NCBI RefSeq assembly: GCF_017114945.1
Contig: NZ_JABXKQ010000135.1
Coordinates: forward strand, 45,729 to 109,728
Length of the DNA stretch: 64,000 bases
From: Nostoc sp. JL34
GTDB taxonomy: Bacteria > Cyanobacteriota > Cyanobacteriia > Cyanobacteriales > Nostocaceae
Direction of reading: 5' to 3'
The translations under genes and the position numbers were made by a program. Every line of letters starts with the position of its first letter. The stretch's first letter is position 1. This document shows positions 8,411-18,700 of the stretch, one piece after another. The notes beneath the pieces are model-generated. The model saw nothing but the letters and a program-made list of their open reading frames with translations, made no database searches and was not told the origin of the DNA.

Positions 8411-9940
8411 TTAAATTTGCAAAAAGTTAGCGAGCGCCTGCGGTAATGGCAGAATAATTACAATCAACAAAGCCATTGCCAGTAACCCCCAAACGTCACG
8501 TTTGTTATCCAATTCAGTGACATCATTCAGCGCAGGTTCATCAATCAACGGCATAAATAATAAGATAATCGCCCACACCAAAAATTCTTCCCGAACTAAA
8601 GAAAGTAATAGCAACAACACGCGAGCAATTTGACCAATTACGATCGCAGTTCGTTGTCCAAACATCGCATGGACAATGTGACCTCCATCTAATTGTCCCA
8701 CAGGCATTAAATTTAAGGCTGTGACAATTAGTCCTAAGAAACCTGCTACTGCAACGGGATGCAAATCGAGGGCTGATTTTGCCGTTAACTGACTTCCCAA
8801 AGCTAACTTCGAGAGTATAGCCAGTAAAATTGAATACTTGGGATTGAGGGCATCAGGATTTAAAAGTCGGGTTTTTTCAGTCAGCGAAACTATATCAGAA
8901 TGAGCCAAACCCCATATTAGTAATGGCAAGGTAATAACAAAACCTGCAATTGGCCCAGCAATACTAATATCAAATAAAGCTTTGCGATTAGGAATGGGAC
9001 TACGCATCTGAATAAATGCGCCAAAAGTTCCCAAGAAGAAAGGCACGGGAATAAAGTAAGGCAACGTCGAGCGAATCTTGTAGAATTTAGCTGTCAAATA
9101 ATGCCCAAGTTCGTGAGTGCCCAAAATAGCCATCAGCCCTAAAGCATAAGGCAATCCCTTGAATAGGACATCTGAGTTAGATAGAAGTTTGAACAAAGAT
9201 CCAATTTGCCAGATAGGCGGCAGAGTAACACCAGCATTTTCTACTCCCACTAAGGTAGTAGTGATCAAAGTAGCTACTAGCAGCATCAGCGCTAATCCTG
9301 GTCGAGTTAATCGTTCCTGGTTGCGTCGTGGTGTATCTGTCTGTTTCGCAGCAGCTTGAGTGTTGGGAACCAGGACAAAGAAAGGTTTGCCATTGAAGCC
9401 TTCTTGAAAAATCAGCAAGAAGCGATCGCCAAATTGTGCTTCAATATTAGTCTTAATCTGCTGGTAAGCGTTGCTGGCTTTAGTTCGCAACTGCCCCCGG
9501 CAAATCACAGATTGTGGACGATACTCAATATTTTGAACATAGTATACAGACCAAGGAAAACAATTTCGTAGTTGGGTTTCTTCGGCTGGTTCAATGGGAC
9601 GCACTATTGGTTCTGGGGTAGGCTGGATAGTCGGCTGTGATTCTGAGGCTGGGGTTTGGGCTTCGTCGGTCTGTGTTGTATCTCTTGGTGCTTGACGCCC
9701 CCATTGAAACAACACCCAGTACAAGACTGTGCAGACAAATACCGACCAGAGGATCAGCCCTGGCGGTGGAGGTTGTTTCGCCCCATAGATTAGCGTCCAT
9801 CCACTCAACAGGAATGCTGGTGTCATTAAAACCAGCCACAACAACCATACTGATGTGCGGGTGATGTGAGCAACGCTGCGCTGCACCATTAGATAAGTAG
9901 CTAGCCCCAGCAGGAGGATAAACAGAAACCAAAATGCCAT
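8411..9940 (-). CDS. Site-2 protease family (M50) membrane metalloprotease
   Basis: 509 residues from the ATG at 9940 (MAFWFLFILLLG), preferred because GAAGAG precedes it; an extension to 10024 is open but adds an unusual leader. Two or three N-terminal membrane helices are followed by a Pro/Glu-rich loop (about 90-125). A soluble segment comes next, then a C-terminal block of about six helices. Zinc motif HELGH is at residues 276-280, and the third ligand lies in QLDGGHIVHA near residue 415. Such proteases cleave substrates within the membrane, for example anti-sigma factors. It runs convergent to the FAD hydroxylase, 35 bases away. Confidence 0.9.
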   Translation of the reverse strand: MAFWFLFILLLGLATYLMVQRSVAHITRTSVWLLWLVLMTPAFLLSGWTLIYGAKQPPPPGLILWSVFVCTVLYWVLFQWGRQAPRDTTQTDEAQTPASESQPTIQPTPEPIVRPIEPAEETQLRNCFPWSVYYVQNIEYRPQSVICRGQLRTKASNAYQQIKTNIEAQFGDRFLLIFQEGFNGKPFFVLVPNTQAAAKQTDTPRRNQERLTRPGLALMLLVATLITTTLVGVENAGVTLPPIWQIGSLFKLLSNSDVLFKGLPYALGLMAILGTHELGHYLTAKFYKIRSTLPYFIPVPFFLGTFGAFIQMRSPIPNRKALFDISIAGPIAGFVITLPLLIWGLAHSDIVSLTEKTRLLNPDALNPKYSILLAILSKLALGSQLTAKSALDLHPVAVAGFLGLIVTALNLMPVGQLDGGHIVHAMFGQRTAIVIGQIARVLLLLLSLVREEFLVWAIILLFMPLIDEPALNDVTELDNKRDVWGLLAMALLIVIILPLPQALANFLQI

Positions 9941-10133
9941 GTTCTCTTCAGTAATTTTGACAAAACGCCCCACCAGTAGCTTCAGCACCATAGCATTAAC
10001 TACAAGGCAGACCTCAAATCCCAATTCTTTTCACAACGGTTAACAGTGCTGGTTAACGCTCAAGTTGCAATTCTTGAGAATTTCCACACTGTAATCAAAT
10101 TTTCCACAACTCCTCAGTTTCGGTTCTTTGATT

Positions 10134-10868
10134 ATGTGCCCTTTACCTCAACAGCCAAGTCATACAACTAAGCCACCACGGGCTGTCTTCTCTGACGAAG
10201 TTCTGAGCGGAGGTTCTCTGCAATCGGACTTCGCACAAGAAAGCATTTTTGCTTTTCCACCCAATCGGGACACATTAGGGGGAACCTCTTATTTTATTGT
10301 AAGAAATGAAGGCAATATCCTCATAGATTGCCCTGCACTAGAAAAAACAAATCAAGATTTTTTGCGATCGCATGGAGGCGTGCGTTGGTTATTTATCACC
10401 CATCGCGGCGCTATTGGCAAGACTGCTGAATTTCAGCAAGACTTTGGCTGCGAGGTGCTGATTCAAGAGCAAGAAGCGTATTTATTACCAGGCTTAACCG
10501 TAACTACTTTTAGACAAGAATTTACTCTTGATGCTGCAACACAAGCGATTTGGACACCAGGACATTCTCCCGGCTCATCTTGTCTCTACTACAGTGAATT
10601 TGGAGGTATATTATTTTCTGGTCGCCATTTACTCCCTAACCAGCACGGTCAAGTAGTACCATTACGGACAGCCAAAACCTTTCACTGGCCAAGGCAAATT
10701 CAGAGCATTCGATTATTGTTAGAACGTTTTACACCAGAAACTCTCCAGTATATTTGTCCTGGAGCTAATACAGGCTTTCTTAGAGGTAAGCGATTCATAA
10801 ATCGAGCTTATCAACACCTCGCTTCTCTGGATTTACCAGCTTTGCTGCCGATACAACCTCTACTTTAG
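10134..10868 (+). CDS. Metallo-beta-lactamase-fold protein with a degenerate metal site
   Basis: 244 residues from ATG 10134. The fold is recognisable: GGTSYFIVRNEGNILIDCP, WLFITHRGAIGK, IWTPGHSPGSSCLYY and GILFSGRHLL. The usual HxHxDH is replaced by HRGAIGK and the later Asp ligand by an Arg/Gly segment, so metal-dependent hydrolysis is doubtful; the His in TPGHSPG remains. Near the N-terminus, residues about 21-37 (DEVLSGG..SDFAQE) are encoded by a palindromic repeat (10195-10234) found elsewhere in the window, so this part is probably an insertion rather than family sequence. The gene lies opposite the site-2 protease gene; substrate unknown. Confidence 0.8.
   Translation: MCPLPQQPSHTTKPPRAVFSDEVLSGGSLQSDFAQESIFAFPPNRDTLGGTSYFIVRNEGNILIDCPALEKTNQDFLRSHGGVRWLFITHRGAIGKTAEFQQDFGCEVLIQEQEAYLLPGLTVTTFRQEFTLDAATQAIWTPGHSPGSSCLYYSEFGGILFSGRHLLPNQHGQVVPLRTAKTFHWPRQIQSIRLLLERFTPETLQYICPGANTGFLRGKRFINRAYQHLASLDLPALLPIQPLL
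10195..10234. repeat. Palindromic coding repeat, copy A (inside the MBL gene)
   Basis: Starts CGAAGTTCTGAGCGGAGG and ends CGGACTTCG. The outer arms CGAAGT/ACTTCG pair while the inner arm has diverged. It is read in frame as EVLSGGSLQSDFA. Copies B (14795-14832) and C (20804-20841) share the core. Confidence 0.75.
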
Positions 10869-10875
10869 GACACCA

Positions 10876-10993
10876 ATTCAGTAATCCTGGAAGAACCTCT
10901 CCCCCTACCCCTCTCCTACGAGGAGAGGGGAGTTTAGCTCCCCCTTCCCTTCAAGGGAAGGGGGCTGGGGGGTTAGGTTTTTGATTACTGAAT
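10876..10993. repeat. 118-bp element with 11-bp terminal inverted repeats and two internal hairpins
   Basis: The ends are ATTCAGTAATC and GATTACTGAAT. Inside are two strong palindromes: CCCCTCTCC..GGAGAGGGG and CCCCCTTCCCTT..AAGGGAAGGGGG. It follows the MBL gene by 8 bases and could stop transcription. The flanks show no convincing target-site duplication. Confidence 0.6.
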
Positions 10994-11159
10994 CGATGCT
11001 TTAGAGGCTAATCTATCCCTGCCTCAATTTTAAATTGAGAGAAAACTGCTGCCTCAATAGAGTTAGAAACAGATATTGACACCAGACCAGTGTTGCTAAC
11101 GCTAAATAGAGAAATAATCAAGATAATTAAGTTCATCACCTAGAAAAGTCTAGTTAACT

Positions 11160-12542
11160 ATGATGAATGATTTAGTCTTTTTAGCTGCTCATCAATTGGC
11201 AAAAGCAATCCGCGATCGCCAAGTCTCTTCAGTAGAAGTGATAGCAGCTTATCTGAGTCACATTGCTCAATACAACCCAACCCTAAATGCGATTGTGACT
11301 TTGGATGCAGAAAATGCGATCGCTCGGTCGAAAGCGGCAGATCAGGCATTGGCTCAAGGAGAAAATTGGGGGGTCTTACATGGAGTACCCGTAACAATCA
11401 AAGACACCCTAGAAACCAAAGGATTACGCACGACGAGCAGTTATCAACCCCTAGCAGATTATTTCCCAAAGCAAGATGCTACCGTTGTCGCTCGATTACG
11501 TGCCGCCGGAGCGATTATTTTGGGTAAGACGAATACACCCCAGTTGGCTGATAACTTCCAAACTAATAGTCCCTTATTTGGCAGAACAAACAATCCCTGG
11601 AATCATGAGTGTACCCCAGGCGGTAGCACTGGGGGCGGGGCGAGTGCCATAGCTGCTGGGTTATCTCCTCTGGAACTTGGTAGTGATATTGGCGGGTCTA
11701 TCCGCGTTCCGTCTCACTTCTGTGGCATTTTCGGCTTGAAACCAACCGAGCATCGAGTCTCAACATTTGGACATATTCCAGAGTTACCAGGAACACCTAA
11801 AACCATCCGCTACTTACAGACAATAGGGCCTCTTGCTCGCTCTGTGGAAGACTTGCGATTGTGCCTGTCACTGATTGAAGGCCCAGACCCATATCAGCCA
11901 GAAGTGTTATCAATACCTATACAAGACAATCCACTTACCACCCTACAATCCTACCGCTACGCTTGGACAGAAGGTTTCGGTGATATTCCAGCAACAGCCG
12001 AAACTAAGGCTGCTCTGGAGAAACTAGCATCATCCCTAGTGGATTTAGGATGCTGTATAGAGCAACACAACCAGCCACCGAATTTTGAGAGCAACGCAGT
12101 CCGTAATACTTACATCAACATTTATGATTTTGAGTTGGGTTTATCACAGCCTGACCTGACGCAGACTGAACAGCAACAAAGGTATGTCACTGCCCTCACC
12201 GAGCGCGAGACTCTGATTGCGAATATGGAAGACTTCTTATCTGATTGGGATGTTTGGCTGTGTCCAGTTGTGCCAGTACCCGCCTTCACTCATCGTCAGC
12301 CAGGAGAACCCATTGAGGTGGATGGGCAGGAGTTCTCTTATTTAGAAGCAATAGGTGCTTATACCACAATTTTCAACCTAACTGGCAACCCGGCGGTAGT
12401 ACTGCCCTTTACCCAGTCACAACAAGGACTACCCATTGGTGTGCAGATAGTGGGGCGGCGTGGAAGTGATATGAAACTGCTAGAAATTGCTGAGAAATTA
12501 ACTCAAGTAACTGGTTTTTTTCAACGCCCACCTGGGTATTAG
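11160..12542 (+). CDS. Amidase, amidase-signature family
   Basis: 460 residues. The Ser-cisSer-Lys catalytic set is visible: Lys in PVTIKDTLETKG (about 78), cis-Ser in GGSTGGGASAIA (about 158) and nucleophile Ser in GSDIGGSIRVPS (about 180). The family hydrolyses amides; GatA is the best-known member, but the divergent C-terminal half (FLSDWDVWLCPVVPVPAF) and isolated position argue for a stand-alone amidase of unknown substrate. Two adjacent ATGs (11160, 11163) are equivalent starts. A 118-bp hairpin element lies upstream. Confidence 0.9.
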   Translation: MMNDLVFLAAHQLAKAIRDRQVSSVEVIAAYLSHIAQYNPTLNAIVTLDAENAIARSKAADQALAQGENWGVLHGVPVTIKDTLETKGLRTTSSYQPLADYFPKQDATVVARLRAAGAIILGKTNTPQLADNFQTNSPLFGRTNNPWNHECTPGGSTGGGASAIAAGLSPLELGSDIGGSIRVPSHFCGIFGLKPTEHRVSTFGHIPELPGTPKTIRYLQTIGPLARSVEDLRLCLSLIEGPDPYQPEVLSIPIQDNPLTTLQSYRYAWTEGFGDIPATAETKAALEKLASSLVDLGCCIEQHNQPPNFESNAVRNTYINIYDFELGLSQPDLTQTEQQQRYVTALTERETLIANMEDFLSDWDVWLCPVVPVPAFTHRQPGEPIEVDGQEFSYLEAIGAYTTIFNLTGNPAVVLPFTQSQQGLPIGVQIVGRRGSDMKLLEIAEKLTQVTGFFQRPPGY

Positions 12543-12724
12543 GTGGATGCCTAAACTAGGAACTCACGAGTATTAAAGGTAGATGAATCCAGTTTAAATA
12601 CTTCTTTAAAAATGCTTTTATGTATCTTACCTCCAATCCCAACACTAAATTTTCTAACGTTTGTTAACCAAGATATTGTCCTGGGAATTATAACCTTAGT
12701 AAATAGGAATTCTCGTAAAAATTT

Positions 12725-15700
12725 ATGAGCGCAAAAGTTGATGGAACTTTAAAGATCGCAGGCTACCAAATCATCGAGCAACTTTATTCAGGTTCTCGTA
12801 CCCAAGTTTATCGGGCAGTTCGAGAATGCGATCGCCTACCAGTTATCATCAAGCTCTTAAAACGAGAATATCCTACCTTCAGTGAACTAGTACAGTTTCG
12901 CAATCAATATGCGATCGCTAAAAACTTAGATATTCCCGGCATTATTAAACCCTACAGCTTAGAACCCGATCGCAACGGCTATGCCCTAGTTATGGAAGAC
13001 TTTGGTGGCATTTCCTTGCGGCAATTTACTCAAGGAAAAACACTGACATTAGAGCAATTTTTACCTATTGCTCTGCAATTATTAGACACTTTACACCAGT
13101 TACATCAACAGCGCGTCATTCACAAAGATATTAAACCAGCCAACATCCTGATTCACCCTGACAGTAAACAAATTAAGCTGATTGACTTCAGTATTGCCTC
13201 ACTCCTACCACGAGAAACCCAAGAAATCCAGAGCATCAACGGACTGGAGGGAACGCTAGCGTATCTGTCGCCAGAGCAAACCGGACGGATGAACAGGGGC
13301 ATTGACTACCGCAGCGACTTCTATTCATTAGGTGTGACTTTCTTTGAACTACTGAGCGAAAAACTACCCTTTGAGTCCGATGACCCGATAGAGTTGGTGC
13401 ATTGCCACATTGCGAAACTTCCACCCTTTGTTTGCGATTTCAACCCCGATCTGCCCTTGATGCTGGGCGAGATGATCCGCAAACTGATGGCGAAGAACGC
13501 CGAAGATCGCTATCAGAGTGCTATGGGACTAAAACATGACCTTGTTACCTGCTTAGAACAGTGGCGAGAAACAGGCAAGCACACCTGGTTTGATTTGGGA
13601 CAGCGCGATATCAGCGATCGCTTTCTCATCAGAGAAAAACTCTATGGGCGGGAATCAGAAGTACAGAGGTTACTGGAGACATTTGGTCATGTTGCCAATG
13701 GTTGCTCCCAACTGATGCTGGTGGCAGGTTTCTCTGGCATTGGCAAAACCGCAGTCGTCAATGAAGTGCATAAGCCGATCGTCCGGTGGAACGGCTACTT
13801 CATCAAGGGCAAGTACGACCAGTTCAACCGCAACATTCCTCTGTCTGCTTTTGTGCAAGCCTTTCGTGATTTGATGGGACAGTTGCTTAGTGAAAGCGAT
13901 ACTCAACTGGAGCAATGGCAGAGCAAGATTTTAGCGGCAGTTGGAGAGAATGGGCAAGTCCTGATCGAGGTGATTCCTGAATTGGAGCAGCTGATCGGCA
14001 AACAGCCTGCCTTCGCGGAATTATCTGCCAGTGCAGCACAGAACCTTTTCCATTTGCTGTTCCAAAAGTTCATTCAAGTCTTCACCACCAGAGAGCATCC
14101 ATTGGTGATATTTCTCGATGACTTGCAGTGGGCAGATTCGGCATCGCTAAATTTGCTGAAGCTGTTGATGGCTCAGAGCGATTGGGGTTATCTATTCATT
14201 ATTGGCGCATACCGCGATAACGAGGTATTTGCGGCTCATCCACTGATGTTGACGCTAGATGAAATTGAAAAGGCATCCCCCTGCGTCAATACTTTGACCC
14301 TAGCTCCCTTGAGTCAAGCAGATGTGAACCATTTGATCGCAGACTCGCTCAGTTGTCCAACAAAACAGGCACTACCGTTGACAGAGTTGGTTTATCAAAA
14401 AACCAAAGGCAATCCCTTTTTCACAACTCAGTTTTTGAAAGCGCTATATGAGGATGGGCTGATTACCTTTGATTGGGAGGTAGGTTTTTGGCAGTGTGAT
14501 GTAGCGCCAGTAAAAGCTTTGGCTCTCACCGATGATGTGGTGGAATTTATGGCCCAACAACTTCAGAAATTGCCCGATATCACTCAAGATATTTTGAAAC
14601 TGGCAGCCTGTATTGGCAATCAGTTTGATTTGGCGACGCTGGCGATCGTTTCTGAAAAGTCACACATAGAAACCGCTTCGGACTTGTGGAAAGCATTGCA
14701 AGAAGGATTTATCATTCCCACCAATGAAATCTACAAGTTTTATCAGGATTCCTCATTGGTGATTGGTCATTTGCAAATGACAAATGACAAAGCGCAAAGT
14801 CTGAGCGGAGGAAACCTCCGCTCAGAACTTTGTAAGAGAGGACAAATGACAGTTTACAAATTCTTGCACGATCGCGTCCAGCAAGCGGCTTATTTCCTGA
14901 TTCCAGACACACAAAAACAGATCGCTCACCTAAAAATTGGGCAACTATTACTGACTCATACGCCTGTTGCCAAACAAGACGAAAAATTGTTTGAAATTGT
15001 TAACCAACTTAATATTGGCAAATCCCTAATTGTCGATCTATTTGAGCAAATAGAACTCGCCCAACTCAACCTGAAAGCTGGACAAAAAGCCAGAGTCGCA
15101 ACTGCCTATACAGCCGCATTTGAGTATTGCACTACAGGTATTGCCTTGTTAGCTGAGGATATGTGGCAAACCCAGTATGAGTTAACCTTAGCCCTCTACG
15201 AAGCTGCCACTGAAGCTGCTTACCTGAGTGGCAACTTTCAGCAGATGACACAATTAGCGGCAGTCATCATAGAACACTCTAGAAACTTGTTGGATACGGT
15301 CAAGGTCTATGAAGTTCAAATTCAAGCTGCTCAAGCCCAACATCAATTTATAGAGGCAGTGCAGATTGCCCTGAAGATTGTAGAGGGTCTAGGAACGAGT
15401 TTTCCAGAGCAACCCAGTCAATTAGATATTGCCCGAGCATTCGAGGCGACTAAATCGATCCTGGCTGGCAGGCAACCGTTGGACTTAATCACTCTGCCCC
15501 AGATCGCAAACCCTAACAAATTAGCGATTATACGCATTCTTGCCGCTGTCTCTTCTGCTGCCTTTGTTGTTAGTCCAGCGCTCTTACCGTTTATTGTCCT
15601 TGAGCAGGTAAATTTATCTGTTCAATATGGCAACACCTCATTTTCGGCAATTGGCTATGCCTACTATGGACTAATACTTTGTGGGATGGTAGGAGAGATT

Positions 15701-18700
15701 GACTTTGGCTATGAGTGTGCAAAACTAGCACTTTTATTGCTTGAACATTTCAATGCCAAAGAACTGAAATCCAGAGTCTATGTCGGAATTCATTGTAGTG
15801 TGTGGCATTGGAAAGAGCCGCTCAAGAACACCTTACCGTTTCTTCGGGAAGGCTACGAAGTTGGACTAGAAACGGGAGATTTAGAATCAGCTGCTATTTG
15901 CGGATTCATTTACATCTCATACTGTTGGTTTATGGGCAAAGAACTCAGCGATCTCAGCCGAGAGAGCGCTGCCTTCCGAGATCAACTCGCGCACCTCAAC
16001 CAAGAAGGTCTTACTAGTCATCTGACCGTTTTTCAGCAAGCAATTTTGAATATGATCGGTGATGCTGCTGAACCTTGGCAGCTGAGTGGAGATGCCTTTA
16101 ATCGAGAGGAAATTGTGCCAGCCCTCCAGCGATCGGGCGATCAGACTGCGCTGTACTATTTCTATGCCAGCCAACTTGGTCTATGTTATATGTTTGGCAA
16201 GTTTGAATTGGCAGTAGAAGCTGCGATCGCAGCTGAAAACTATATCGGTGGCGCTACAGGCTTATTCATAGTTCCGCTCTGCTACACCTATGATTCTCTA
16301 GCCCATCTGGCAATTTATTCTCAGGTTTGTGAGGCACAACAGCAACACATTCTGCAACGGGTGGCTAAAAATCAGGAAAAAATGAAAAAGTGGGCTGATC
16401 ATGCTCCAGAAAATCACCTGCACAAATTTTATTTAGTTGAAGCCGAGCGATACCGAGTTTTAGGGCAGAAATCAAAGGTATTAGAATTCTTTGATCGCGC
16501 CATTGCTCTTGCTAAACAACACGGCTACATCCAAGAAGAAGCGCTGGCCAACGAACTGGCAGCTAAATTTTACCTCAACTGGGGCAAAGAACCGATTGCT
16601 CAGTCATACATCACCCAAGCCTACTATGGCTATGCTCATTGGGGCGCTAAAGCCAAAGTCGCTGACTTGGAACGATGCTATCCCCAACTCCTCGCCCCCA
16701 TCTTAGAGCAAACCCGTTCTCCCCTCTCAACTAACGAAACTATCTTCACATTGGGGAGTGTCACCTCCACCAGTTCTGCTACTTCCAGCAGTAGCAGTGT
16801 CTCTGTTGCTTTAGATTTAGCTACCATTCTCAAAGCTTCCCAAACCCTCTCCGGGGAAATCGAACTCGAAAAACTGCTCTCGGTATTGCTGCATATCGTC
16901 ATTGAAAATGCGGGAGCCGATAAGTGTGTGTTCATGCTTTTGGAGTCAGGCCGTTTGCTTATTCAGGCGTTAGCACAGCTTTCCCAAAGTATTGTACAAA
17001 ACCAGGCTGCTAGAGTCGATTTTTACCCAATGTTGCTCAACCCACAGCCTATTGAAGACTCGGTTGATGTGCCAGTTGGCTTAATTAATAGTGTCAAACG
17101 TAGCTTACAACCAGCAGTGATTGTTGATGCCACAGTGCAGCCTCAATTAATCAATGACTCGTATATTCAGCAGCAGCAGCCCAAGAGTGTCTTGTGCAGC
17201 CCGATTTTGCATCAGGGTAAGTTGCTTGGCATATTGTATCTGGAAAATAACCTAGCAACGGGAGCCTTTACCAGCGATCACGTCCAACTGCTGAACTTAC
17301 TTTGCGCTCAAGCCGCAATTTCTCTAGAAAACGCCCGACTTTATGGAAATTCCCAGAAGTATGCTCAACAGTTAACACAATCTCTAACGAAATTGCAGGC
17401 TAGTGAAATCCGTTTCCAAAATTTGGCGAATAATATTCCTGGGATGGTGTACCAATTCCGTCTGGCGGCTGACGGTTCAACTTCAACACCCTACGTTAGT
17501 TCTGGCTGTTTCGACTTGTATGGATTAGCGCCAGAATTGGTGATGGCAGGGACGCATAGCCTTTACGATCTAAATCATCCTGACGATCGCCAATTTATTG
17601 CTCAAGCGATCGCCTACTCAGCCCAAACTCTGACGCCATTTGAGCTAGAATGTCGCATTATCTTGCCTTCAGAAACTGTGAAATGGGTTCGATCTACTGC
17701 TCGGCCAGAGCGACAAGCCGATGACTCAATCCTATGGGATGGAGTGGTGATTGATATTAGCGAACGCAAACAAGCCGCAGCATCTTTAGCTAAAGAACGA
17801 GAGTTCTTGAATGCGATCATTCACAATATTACAGATGGGATTGTTGTTTGTGACCCTAGTGGCAAGTTAACTTTATTCAATAACGCAACTCGTGAGTTTC
17901 ATGGCTTAGCAGTAGAATCATTACCACCAGAACAATGGGCAGAACACTTCGATCTTTATCAACCTGATGGTCAAACACCCCTATCAACAACGGAAATCCC
18001 TCTGTTTCGCGCCTTGCAAGGGGAAATAGTCGAAAATGCCGAAATGGTAATTGCACCGAAGTATGGTTTTAAGAGAATTTTGTTAGCCAGCGGACAAGCA
18101 ATCTTCGATCCTTCGGGTAACAAAGTCGGTGCAGTAGTTGTGATGCGAGATATTAGCGATCGCAAACTTGCTGAAGTTGCCTTGCAGCAAAAATCACAAG
18201 ATTTGCAACAAGCATTGAACGATTTACAAAACGCCCAATTACAAATTGTTCAAAGTGAAAAAATGTCAGCACTGGGTAACTTGGTTGCTGGTGTCGCTCA
18301 CGAAATGAATAATCCCCTTGGTTTTATTGCTGCCAGCCTCAAACAAGCTAAACCCACCCTAGCTGATATTGTTGAACACTTAAAGCTTTATCAAGAAAGT
18401 TTACCCAACAAAAACGATCAAATCAAAGACCATGCTGAAGAAATCGACTTGAATTATAGCTTAGAAGACTTGCCCAAGATGATTGATTCCATGTCTATGG
18501 CGTGCGATCGCCTAAAAAATATTAGCACCAGTTTACGAACTTTCTCCCGTGCCGACAAAGATTATAAAGTACCGTTTAATATTCATCAAGGCATCGACAG
18601 CACAGTTTTAATTTTGAAACATCGTCTCAAGGCTAACGAGCAACGTCCAGCAATTGAAGTGAAAACTGACTACAGTACTTTACCTCAAGTTGAGTGTTTT

